From Bilabrum cf. latius (Eukaryota > Bigyra: Bicosoecida > Bigyra > Bicosoecida): 64,000 bases of DNA. How positions within the stretch are numbered: position 1 is the first letter of the stretch; each line of letters opens with the position of its first letter. Below, in pieces: positions 39,187 to 52,500 of this stretch. A program made the translations under genes and the position numbers. The DNA lies in assembly GCA_965178125.1 (NCBI GenBank), contig OZ237749.1:1054001-1118000 (forward strand). Direction: 5' to 3'. The notes under the pieces are model-generated. The model did not search any database, was not told the DNA's origin, and saw nothing but the letters and a program-made list of their open reading frames with translations.

Positions 39187-39881
39187 GAGGCGCCACCCGG
39201 CCCTTGCACTGCAAGGGGTTGCAGTCGCACCACCCCGTCCACGGGTCCCTCCGCGCGCAGCACCAGCGGGAGTCCCCGCTCCCGCCAGCCACGCCACGGG
39301 GGGGGGCAGTCCTGCGGCTCGCTGCCGGCGGGCTCGACATGGTACTTGCGGTCGTATCGGGCATAGCTGCGGTAAGACGTCGGGCGAGAGCCGTCGCTAG
39401 AGTCTGTGTTTCGGCTGCGCCACTCGCCAGCACCAGAGCTTGCCGTTCTGCCGCTTGGGTGAGCACTACGTCGTCCGCGGGCTTTGGCTGCAGCCGCAGC
39501 AGCCGCAGCAGCCGCAGCAGCCGCCGCCGCTGCTGCAGCGGGCTACTGTATGCCATTCTTTCGCTCAAGCCGCCGTTTCTTTGACACCCGTAAAGCCTCA
39601 GAGCGCTGAGCGGACAAAGATGGCGACTGTGGCTAAGTCGCTGAGCTAGGGCTTTGCCATGAATTTCGTCCCCGTTTCGATGCCTTTCCTGGTCCTGAGC
39701 CAAGGAGCCCTCGTGATTGATTCTAAGATCTTCCACGCGATTCTGGGCGCGGTCCTCTTCCATGACTCGCTCCACCAAAGCCTCGAGAGCCGCCTACAAA
39801 ACGTGACTGTTCCCGAGGATTGTAGTGATTTGTGTACGGCCCACTCCTTCCGCCACCCCTTCCTCTTGAGTAGCCCGACAT
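36705..39881 (-). CDS. TRF4/TUT-type nucleotidyltransferase (non-canonical poly(A) polymerase)
   Basis: One frame from ATG at 39879-39881 to TGA at 36705-36707, 1,058 aa with TAG as Gln. The N-terminus is RGG-like (MSGYSRGRGGGRSGP), followed by Ala- and Ser-rich linkers. The Pol-beta-like core has the helix-turn motif GSRTTGLALPHSDWDLVV: Gly-Ser near residues 466-467, metal-binding Asp at about 478 and 480, third Asp in IKIDVCF at about 533. The PAP-associated region follows (RPLVMVLKHML, then the GGLGSFLLTVMV strand). The C-tail has a Ser/Asp repeat (SSDSDSDSSSDSDSD). These enzymes add short A or U tails to RNAs for exosome-linked surveillance or turnover, usually in the nucleus for TRF4. 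The gene is divergent from the acyl-CoA-binding gene, with about 105 bp between start codons. TRF4 and cytoplasmic TUTase cannot be separated from sequence alone. Confidence 0.87.
36960..37015 (-). repeat. Ser/Asp-coding minisatellite in the TUTase tail
   Basis: The plus strand repeats a GCTGTCGCTGTC / GGAGCTATCACT pattern that encodes alternating Ser and Asp on the minus strand. Such CK2-site-like acidic tails are common in nuclear proteins. A similar Ser/Asp repeat occurs in the C78 protease at about 63,030-63,060. Confidence 0.7.
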
Positions 39882-39986
39882 CGTTAATAACTGTTTATGC
39901 GGTACCAGACAGGTTCGTATGGGCCTTCTGCTGCGAATAATTCGAGTATGCTCCTCGAAAGCGGTTGCAACCGCATAATTGCCATC
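39882..39986. promoter_or_regulatory. Compact divergent promoter, TUTase and acyl-CoA-binding genes
   Basis: Only about 105 bp separates the TUTase ATG (39881, minus) from the preferred acyl-CoA-binding start (39987, plus). If the upstream in-frame ATG at 39897 is used instead, the gap shrinks to 15 bp. Both genes must be driven from this spot or from inside each other's 5' sequence. No clear TATA box is visible. Confidence 0.5.
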
Positions 39987-42135
39987 ATGGTGCATGAGAG
40001 GCAATTTCAGTCCCACAGCATGCAATCCAGGACAGAGTTCGAGGATGCTGTTAATTTCTTAAAGTCATACAAGCGACCAGCTGGCATGCGGGAGCCGACC
40101 AATGAAGAGAAACTGTACATGTATTCGCGGTTCAAGCAGGCAACCGTTGGTGATAACCCTAAGACATCGTACCCGCACAGTTACGCTTTATCTTTCCAGT
40201 CTATGAAAGAAAACAAGATGTGGTAAGCTTCGCCTCGCCTGAGCCTGGGTATTATGCTATCCGGTCCGAATTTTGCACTTCGTTTCCTTGTTCGTCGCTT
40301 ATACATGCAGGGAGGCCTGGGATGCAGTCCGTGGCTTGAGCAAGGATGCAGCTAAGTAGGAGTACGTCGATAGATTGGACAAAGACCTGCCTCTGTGGCG
40401 CACTGAGGTTGAAAAGGAGCGGCGATCATCCGATCAGCCGGCGGTCCAGAAATCAGAGCAGGCGGCCGCTGATACGCCAGACGCTGGCGGCAAGGATCCA
40501 GACTCACATACTGATGAAGCTAACTCTCCCAGCAGCATGATCCAGCGGGCTGGGGCGAGTGAGGTAGCGGAATTGCAAGACAGAGCGAGCGAGATTGCGT
40601 CAGCCCTCGCCAGCCAGCAGCCAGAGGTGGACTCTGCTGCCCCTGCCGCCACTCACTCGGAAGGCAGCGAAAGGCCAAGGCCAGGCCCAGACAAGAACAG
40701 CGCCGCGACTGAAAGCCACGGCTTTTCATCTCCGCGCCGCTCTCGCCGTCGCCCCCCTCAGGCTGCCACTGCCACTGCCAGCGCCTTCAGCCCGCTCCTG
40801 TCGCCCCAGGCTCTTCTCGGCACGGCAGCTTGGGCCATGGGACTGGGGGGCGACCCGGAATCAGAATCAGATAGCGACTCGGAATTAGAATCGACGGGAG
40901 ACCAGGAAGGCCACACCAGCCCCGAGGCAGGGGAGCATGGGGATCGGGATGGGCGGGGCCAGGGTCAGGGACAGGGGCGGCGTGCCAGAGGTGAAGGGAA
41001 CAGAGCCGCTGGCACTGGAAGAGCCAAGGTGAAGGTGAGGTTCGCGAGCCCCGAGGAGAGCCAGGCAGGGCCAGACCTGTCCAGCCCGGCGAGAACGGCC
41101 ACTGGTCCCCGCCGCGCCCCCGTGTCTGCGTCTGCTCGCACGCCCGGTCTGCCTGCCTGGCGCAGTGGCCGGGACGCCGTGCCCCTCACGCCTGCGTCCT
41201 CGGCGGCGGCCTCACAGGGCCGCAGGGGGCTGCCCTCCGTGGCTCCCAGCGAGCGAGGCATCCACGGGGGTGCGAGAGGAGTGACGAGTGAAGACGGGCA
41301 CTCGCCCCTGGTGCCTTCGCAGCTTCAGTCTAGGCTGGATCGGGAGGAGCAGGAGGAGCGGGGCGAGGGGGGGAAAGGCACCACCGGCACCGGATCGGCT
41401 GTGACGAGTGCGGAGAGCGACGCGGCCATGGCACTGCGACAAGCGACCATGGCGGTTCTCGCGGAGCTGGACGATTCCCTGGGGCTGGGGAGCAGCGTGT
41501 TAGGGACCGGCGAGTCCCCAGGGCCGGCAGGCAGGCGATCGCCGCGGAAGCCGGCTGCGGCTGCCTCGGCTGGTGGTGTTGAGGGCAAGAGCAGGGCTGG
41601 GGGCGCTGGCGATGTCTCGCTGGCGTCTGGGTGGACAGGTTCCGTGGCTACGGGGATCGACGGTGTGACGAGTGGACCCTCTGCGGTGCTTGCTCTGCGC
41701 TCCCTGTCGCCTGGGAGGCTGAGGCAGCTGGCGGCGGCGGTGCGCGCGGCCCAGCAGGCCAGGGGCGAGGGAAAGGGAGAGACAGAAGGAGAAGGCGGCG
41801 TGTGTTCGATGGTGAACGGTGAGGCGGGGGCGGGGCCGGGTGCCTCTGAGCGCGGGCTGCCCTCTGCGGCGAGGAGCGCGGTGAGGGCGGTGGCGGCTGC
41901 GGCGGACGAGGCGTGGCAGCGGCTGCCCACGCAGGAGCAGGTGCTCGATGCAGCGGGGGGCTGGCTACAGTGGCCGTATGTGCTTGTGCCCGTCGCTGTG
42001 GGGGCGGCCGTGTGGTGGGGCACCGGGGATGGGAGGGGCCGGGGAGGGGGAGGGGCGCCGGGAGGCAGAGGGAGGCGGGGCAGGGGGCCGAGGGGAGGAG
42101 CAGAGTGGCAGGAAGCGTATGGGGTGTATGGCTGA
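39987..42135 (+). CDS. Tail-anchored acyl-CoA-binding protein (ACBD5-like)
   Basis: Two exons: 39987-40222 and 40311-42135, with an 88-bp intron (GTAAGC...CATGCAG); 686 aa, TGA stop. Residues about 12-100 form an ACB domain: FEDAVNFLKSYK, NEEKLYMYSRFKQATVGD, then across the splice W-EAWDAVRGLSKDAAK-Q-EYVDRL, where Q is TAG. The family commonly has a polar residue such as Gln or Lys there. A long disordered Ser/Gly/Arg-rich middle is followed by one hydrophobic segment near the end (WPYVLVPVAVGAAVWW) and a basic tail. N-terminal ACB plus C-terminal anchor matches ACBD5/ACBD4, which tether peroxisomes to ER and bind very-long-chain acyl-CoA; the peroxisomal location is inferred. Other possible starts are the ATGs at 39897 and 40020. 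Confidence 0.85.
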
Positions 42136-42801
42136 CATGATGACGATTCAATTGGCAGCGCATATCTCACGCGCGCATTCGTCAGCACCATGGTCCGAAG
42201 ATGAAGACAAACTCCGGCCGATCCGACCTCCTCCCAACGTGTACAACTTGCGAGCCCTTGCCGCAAGTTTCGCGAGCGTACGGCTATCATGGCCGCTGCC
42301 AAACAGACGTCTACAAGTGTGAGGTATCCGCAACATGTCGCGTCCCTGATGGGCTGCGCAGCCACCGTGGGTTTTTTTGCAACACTCTGACCAACACCAA
42401 GAGCATCGCAGCGGCTTCATCTACGGTTTGGAGAGACTGGAGAGCAGCTATTTGCCGGTAAATATTACGACTGCAGCGTAACGCTGTGTGAATCTCATTT
42501 GAGCGATGCCAATACAGTGCCTGGGTGAGTCTCAAACGGTTGCCACTAGTAGCTCGCGTATCTTGGGTTGGTATTCACCACGCGCAAGATCACGCCAGAT
42601 TGTTCCAGTTTTTGTATCGTTCGTAGTGTACCTGTCCGTGTTCGGATAGGCATGGAGTACGACGGAGGGCATGCGATCCCCGTTGATGGTGGAGCTAAGA
42701 AATAGGCATCTCTGATTCCGCCCAAGACGATCCGGGACGGGTCAGCGCCTCGTCGTTCTCACTCCAATCAAGATGATGGCTGCTGCTGGGTCAAAATTCG
42801 G
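42136..42801. other. Unresolved spacer between two plus-strand genes
   Basis: Several short frames on both strands show protein-like stretches (minus strand near 42,250: LAKLAARARKLYTLGGG; plus strand near 42,290: MAAAKQTSTSVRYPQH), but none has a family motif or a consistent splice pattern. It may hold upstream exons of the next gene or a small gene. Short intron-like blocks (GTAAATATTACGACTGCAG at about 42,461-42,479) hint at splicing. Confidence 0.3.
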
Positions 42802-45534
42802 ATGCCAGGTCAGACAGTTCCGCGATCAGAGCCGATCGTGGAGCTAAATGCGGACGGTACTGCGCACTTCCAGTTTGAGCTGAAAGCCCCTGACAACGAG
42901 TTGCTTGACCGCCCGCTAGCCCTAAGGGCAACTGCAGTTGGATCCGATGGTACCTTGGATGCAACCATGGAGACTCCAGCACGCGAGGTAGAGAGTGAGG
43001 CGAGCAAGACCTTCTCGCTCGTTCGATTTAAGGTTCGTTTCTTGGGCAGTATTGACGAGGAATGGTACAAGGATGAGGGCGGCAAAGAAAATTGCATCGA
43101 GGCGGACGTATGTGTCGTCAACGCGGTCGGGCAGCGGCAGCCACTGGGCACACCGGTGCCCCTTGAGGTGCGCGCTCACTACGCGGCGAGCAAGCGCGCG
43201 GCAGGCACCTACTCATCCGGCGGTGCCTCGAGCATCATCAGCATGCTTCCCCTGCACGACGGGTCCACGTCTCAGCTGGACCCCGGCACGGGGGATGGGC
43301 GCCTGCGGGTGCGCTTCAACGAGGTCAGCTCCAAGCACGGCCAGCAACCCTTCTGCATCCGGTGCGGACCCGCTGCGGCCGAGGGTGACGTCAGGATGCG
43401 TCACATCGGGTGGGGCTATTCCTCGGGAGTGAAGGTCAAGAGCAAGCGGCACGGGGCCAGGCGCAAACAGGCCGCGGCCAAGGCGGCGCGGGCCAAGGGG
43501 CAGGCCATCCAAACTCCGGGGGAGGCGGCGGGTGCTGGTGTGGCAATGGGAGGGGGGACAGCTGCGGAGGAGGCGGCACGGGCCGTGGGTACCAGTGGGG
43601 CAGGGACAGGCGCGATGCCCAACGGAAGGGGCCCTGGTGCACCCTCGTCTTTGTCCTCGTCCTCGTCTGCATCTGCGTCGGCAGGGCTCGCAGGCGCCGG
43701 GGCAGCTGCTGGTTCCCACTCGTCGACGGGCAGCGTCCCTCCAGTGCTGGCAGCGGCGGGCCGCCTGCCCAGCCAGGGCCAGGTGGCTGCCTCCCCCCCG
43801 GAGCAGCCCTCCAGCAGCCCCGGGGGTGCGGCCAACGGCGTTGTGGAGTGGACGAACGAGGTGTTCGACCTGCTGGGCGCGCTGCAGTGGAGGGTCATCG
43901 GGTTCGAAACGGATGCACACGGGGTCCCTGACCGCAGGCTGCCGCTGCTGCGGTGCCCCGCCTGCTACAGGACGCTGTCCACCGTGGAGATGCAGGCCCA
44001 GATGGGCATGGGCATGGGCATGGGAGGGGCGGGCGGTGCCTCTGGGATAGGGAGGCACAACCGCGGGTGCCGCATCGAGAGGGCAATCAAGCTGTACCTC
44101 AGCGCCACAAAGGAAAACCTGCACGTGCTGCTGCGGCATATCCACGGCGACAGAAAGGTGCAGATGGCCATGCAGGCCATGGGAGCTAACGCGAATGTTG
44201 GCATTCAGCAGCAGCAGCAGCAGCAGGCCTCGGGACACGGGGAGCTCTTGCACGGGCGGGAGCAGGGGCACGGCGGCGTTGCCTCCTCGTCGTCTCGCTC
44301 GGCGAGAGGGGCTCGTGCGGCCCGTGGCAACGAGAGGGGACCGGCTGCGAGCGACGAGGAATACGAGGAGCCGGGGGCTGGGAGGGGCGCGGGCCGGAAG
44401 CGGGGGCGGGTGGAGGCGGGGCTGACGGGGGTGGGGGGAGGCAAGGGCAGGCGACGCCCGTTGCGGGCTGCCGCTGCTCAGTCTCGGGCTGCTCTGGCAG
44501 AGACGGTCAAGATGGAGAAGGAGGACTCTCTGGGTGTGGGCGGGGGCAGCTTCAGCAGCAGACAGGGCTTGGGGGAACAATCCTAGGGATAGGAGCAGGA
44601 GCCGACCAGCGCGCAAATGGCCATGGCGGCAGCCGCCTTCCCGTCCGCCTCTCCTGACGGGCTGGATGAGGCCTTCCCCTCCGTTGATGCAGATGTGGGT
44701 GGAGTTGGCTTAGTGGGGCCCGGGGTGAGGGGGTCGTCAAGCGGGGGAAGATATCCTACACCCAGCAGCATACAAGGGGGGGCGCCAAGTGCCTCCTCAA
44801 GCGTGATGGGCATGGAAAGGGGCATGGGCATGGGCATGGGTGCCAGCATGGGTGGCATGGGTGGCATGGGTGGCCCAAGCACCTCGGGGCAGGTCACACT
44901 TCCCCCGCCCCTGCCCTCCCGCGAGATGTCGCTCCCACGGGATGCACCGGTGCACAGTGCGCTGGATACCCTCAGCGGGGCAGGGGGTACGGGGGCCTAT
45001 GGCATGCTGCGGGGCTCTTCCGGGCTTGGGGGGCCCTACGTGGGGCGTGCGAGCATGTCCTCCCCGCAGGATGCTCGGGGGGGTGCGGGGTCAGGGATGG
45101 GGATGGGCATGGGGATGGGCAGCATGGGCCCGCCCAGCGCGGAGAGGGGCCAGTCCGCGGGGTCGATCGGGAGCCTGCTAGAGGGCTCGAGGGGACCGCC
45201 GCAGCTGCAAGCCGGGGCCAGCCTTGACCTCGGAGGCGCCTTGGGGTTCGCGCGCGGGATCTCCACGCTGTCCGAGACAGAGTCCGGGGGCCATTGGAGC
45301 AGGGGAGAGGCAGGCCCGCCCGGGAACGGGGGCAGGCGCAGCCGGGGATCCGGGTCAAGCATGAGTGGGATGGATGCCGAGGCAGAGTCGGGGCGGCAAC
45401 CAGATGGGTCCAGCGGGTACTTGCCGCATCCAAGCCCGTCTGCCAGCGCCGCCGGAGGTGATGACAGCTTGGGTGCTCGGCTGCAGAGCGAGCTGGTGCG
45501 CGGATTTAGTACAGGCTCGCAGCTTGATGACTAA
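42802..45534 (+). CDS. Unrecognised 910-aa protein with N-terminal beta-rich domain
   Basis: ATG at 42802, TAA at 45532-45534; one frame of 911 codons when the two TAGs at 44584 and 44590 are read as Gln (QS-Q-G-Q-EQEPTS, inside a Gln-rich context). Residues about 10-220 look like a folded beta-rich domain: HFQFELKAPDNELLDRP, then RVRFNEVSSKHGQQPFCIRC and a conserved-looking VKVKSKR. A central domain (about 350-470) has WRVIGFETDAHG, two CxxC-like cysteines (LRCPACYR) and a basic stretch. The rest is low complexity, with Met/Gly repeats (MGMGMGMGG; about 44,815-44,870). The motif set suggests a nuclear or DNA/RNA-linked regulator, but I do not recognise the family. It has the only TAA stop I found for a real gene in the window. 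The 5' end may include an upstream exon. Confidence 0.75.
44810..44875 (+). repeat. GGCATG hexanucleotide repeat coding Met-Gly
   Basis: Imperfect GGGCATGGGCATGGG and GGTGGCATGGGT repeats encode Met/Gly-rich sequence in the unrecognised protein. Similar repeats occur at 44,005-44,025 and 45,095-45,125 within the same gene. Confidence 0.75.
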
Positions 45535-45752
45535 AATACCAGGAGCAAAATGATAAAGCCTTACCCTAATTTCAGTGCATGTTGGGCTGAAGCGCTTCAA
45601 AACAGCGACTTGGTACGGCTCTGTGGAGATTAAAGGTAGATCTATGCGAGTGCATTGAAGAGCACATTTCATTATTAGTGGGATCCTCTTGGGGCACAAT
45701 GCAGTACAATTCAATGAAACTACATCATGGGATCAGCGGCTGGAGCACCAGC

Positions 45753-49314
<3,562 letters not shown>

Positions 49315-49501
49315 GTTGATTTCACAGCGCCTGAAATAATAAATTATAGCGTGAGTGCAGCAGATACGATTTTACGAAGCATTCGAATCTTTGCGGTTTG
49401 ATCAAGCAAATAATCAAGTTCAAGTCTGTTCACACGGCGAAACAGGGATCCTGCGCCGATATCGTTGGCATGCCTCGGCAACTATCAGAATCCAATCGCG
49501 T

Positions 49502-52500
49502 TCAAGACCCTGCTCCAGTTCCTTGGCTCGCGTCACAGACCTCGTACACCAATGAGGATCCGACTGGGGGGTCCGGATCGTCAGCGCTGTCCATAGAACG
49601 AGCTCGCCTGGAGATGGAGTTGGTCAGCTCGATGCGGCGCCTGCCAGCCGATCCAAGGCTCGCCGTGTAGTCACCACCGTCTCCAGCTTCACCGCGCCCG
49701 CCACTTTCCTCTTCGGAAGGAGCGCTCCCTGTCCCGCTCGCCGCCCGGCTGAGCCCGCTGAGATCCACCCTGTACGGCTCCAGAGACGCGTTGCCATCGT
49801 TCTCGTGCTCGTGCTCGCCCTCGGCCCGCATGGCGCGCCTCTGCACGCCCGATCCACCAGAAGAGCCCGACCTGGACCCTCTGGATCCGCTGGACCCCCG
49901 TGCGCTGCGCCCGCCGCTCACCCGCGACATGCCCTCCAGCTCGGCGGACCGACGGGAGCGCGCGGGAGACAGCGACAGCAGTACGTCCTTCCCGGCGCCA
50001 ACAGCCCCCTCGCGCCCCCCCACTTCGCTGTTCCCACGAGTGCCCAGCGCCGCACCAGACGCGCGTGCCTCCACCAACACGCCACGTGGGCTGTGGCCGC
50101 CGCCCCGGGCTCCCCTCTGGCCTGCCCGAGATCCAGATCCAGGCCTCGCCCCCTGCCCGTGCCCGTGCCTGTGCCCCTATCTGGAGCCGGTCACCTCCAC
50201 GGCTGCCTGTCCTCCTCGCAGCATGCTGACCCTGCGTCTCGTGTTCCCCGAGCTAGACGTGGACCCCTTGCTGCCTGTGTTATTCCCCGAACTGCCGGAC
50301 CGATCCCCCGACCGCCCCCCGGAGCTGCGAGTGCCGGTTCCGCTCGCGGCGCCGCCCGAGTTGGCAGTCAGCGCGGACTGCGAGTACCTGCTCCTGCTGC
50401 CCGACCGAGGGGTCCTCCTCCGACTCCGGCTGCCCGACCCAGTGCCCGTGCCCAGCCCACTCCCACTCCCACTCCCGCTGCGGCTCGGTGTCCCCGTGGA
50501 TGACTCGTCCGCGGCCTCCTGCAGGACAGAGAGGGCGGGCTCGCCGGCGATGGCCACCGACATATGTGGCTGCACCCTGCCTCGGCCGGACTGCGAGGGC
50601 GAGGAGGGCGAGGAGGGCTCCTTCATCCCTGCGGACTGATCCTGCCGCTGCACCTGCCTCTGGTCGTAGCCAGGGTCGTAATCATGATCATGGTCGCGCC
50701 CCCTGCCAACATCCGCCTGCACCTCCAAGTGGGCTCCAGCCCCCGCGCTCTACTCTGGGGCATGCAGCGCCATGTCGACACCGACACCGGCAGACCCAAC
50801 ATCAGGCTCGGCGCGCGACGGGCCAGCACCACGGCCAGCCCCAGTTCCAGTCCCAGCCCCGCCGCCCGCAGATGCAGTTGCGTTTCCGGCCAAGCCGGCC
50901 AGCCCGCTCCTGCCCAGCCCCGCCTGCACCAGGCGGCCAGTGTGTTCTGCATCGATGCTGCCCTGCCGCGGCCTGGACCTCGCTCGTCTAGCCCGGCCAC
51001 CGCTCGCGGGTGCCTCGTGGCTCTGATGCCTGGACAACCGCTGCTGCTGGCCATGCTGCTGCGAGTCCGTGCTTCTCAGCGAGCCCCGAGACGGATGAGC
51101 TGCCCCCGCATGTGAGTGCAGCCCCCGTCCTCCCGTCTTGATTCCCCCCTTCCTCTTCTCAACGCCTTTTGCAACGGAGCTGCCTCGGCTCCCGCGCACA
51201 GGTTGCTGCACAGAGAGGCCATGCCCACGCGCCGAGGCGCTGTGCCCTGCGGCCACTGGAATGCCGCCATCGCGGCTCATGCTTGTTTCTGCCAACCTGT
51301 CTACTGCAGCGCCACACCTCCCCCTCTCTCTCTCCCCGCTCGGGAGCAGCGGAGACATGTCCAGAACTGTGCCCGGCAGCACTTCGGCAGTGCCGTGGCG
51401 GTGATCTCCCGCTTCTGGCAGCAAGTACCCCTCCATGGGGGCATGGGCACCCCCCCGCTGCTGGTGACCCCCACCCAGGGGCATGGGCTCAACGCCGGTC
51501 AGCTGCATCGTGGCCTGGTCAGCGCCGCCCGTCTCCCGCCAGAATGCGGGGCTCGCCTCCCTCTCCCGCTCCAGCACGCTGCTGTTCCCGATGTTGTCAG
51601 AGGCAGACACGCCGCCCAGATCGGGGGCCCCGCCAGCACCCGTCACCACGTTCTCCATGCTGGCAGGCAGTGCCCCATGGCCCTGGCCCGGCGCCGCGTC
51701 CCGCCCCTGCAGCCGGGCGAGTTCGTGCCCCATCTCCTGCCGCGGGCTGGGACCCACCCCAAGCCCAAGGCTCCGACTGCTGCTGCCTCGCGTGCGCCGG
51801 TCCCCCATCCCGGCGCGCGACAGAGAGAGCGCCTGGGTCTATGAATGCGAGTGGGAGTTGGACTGGGACTGGGACTGGGACTGGGAGAGGGAGGACCCCA
51901 CGCCGCTGTGTGCCCCCGCACTACTGCCCACCGCGCTCACAGAGGACCGGGAGGAGGACGAGGAGCCTCCCCCGCGACCGCCGCCGTGCCCGTGGCCAAG
52001 ACCGTGTCTCTGCAGCAGACGAGCCTGGGCGTCCATCGGGCTTTCTCCTTGGCGGCCCGCTGTTCCCTGAGCTGACCCCCTGCCGCTGCCGAGCGGGCTC
52101 CGCCTCGCCGTTGCGCTTCTCCCTCTCCCTCTCGCCCTTGCCGACTCGGTCCGGAGGTGCCGCAGGGAACTGCCCCTGCCCCCTCGACTGCCGCTCCCAC
52201 GCGACCTGGTGCTGAGGCTGGCCCCGCCCGACCGGCTGGTGGCCCGCGAGCCCAGCGAGGCGGTGGCCGTGGTGGCCCTGCCCCTGCCCGTGCCCGGGCT
52301 GGCGCCAATCCCGATCCCTGGGCCCATGTTGAGGGACCTGTGCGAGCTGGGCGGAGACAGCTGCGGGGAGGCAACCGGCGAGCCAGGGGTCACCTGCACC
52401 CCCTCGCCGACCGCTCCCGCCCCACGGACTGCACCGTCTGACGGTCGAGTGCAAGCGGATGAAACACCCTCCTCCTCCTCCTGCTGCTATTTGCTGTCCT

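Noticed and set aside
45532-45534. TAA also coding Gln at the end of the 910-aa gene
   Set aside because: Sequence after this TAA turns AT-rich and runs into the 3' end of the tubulin gene; no TAA was seen inside any conserved domain.
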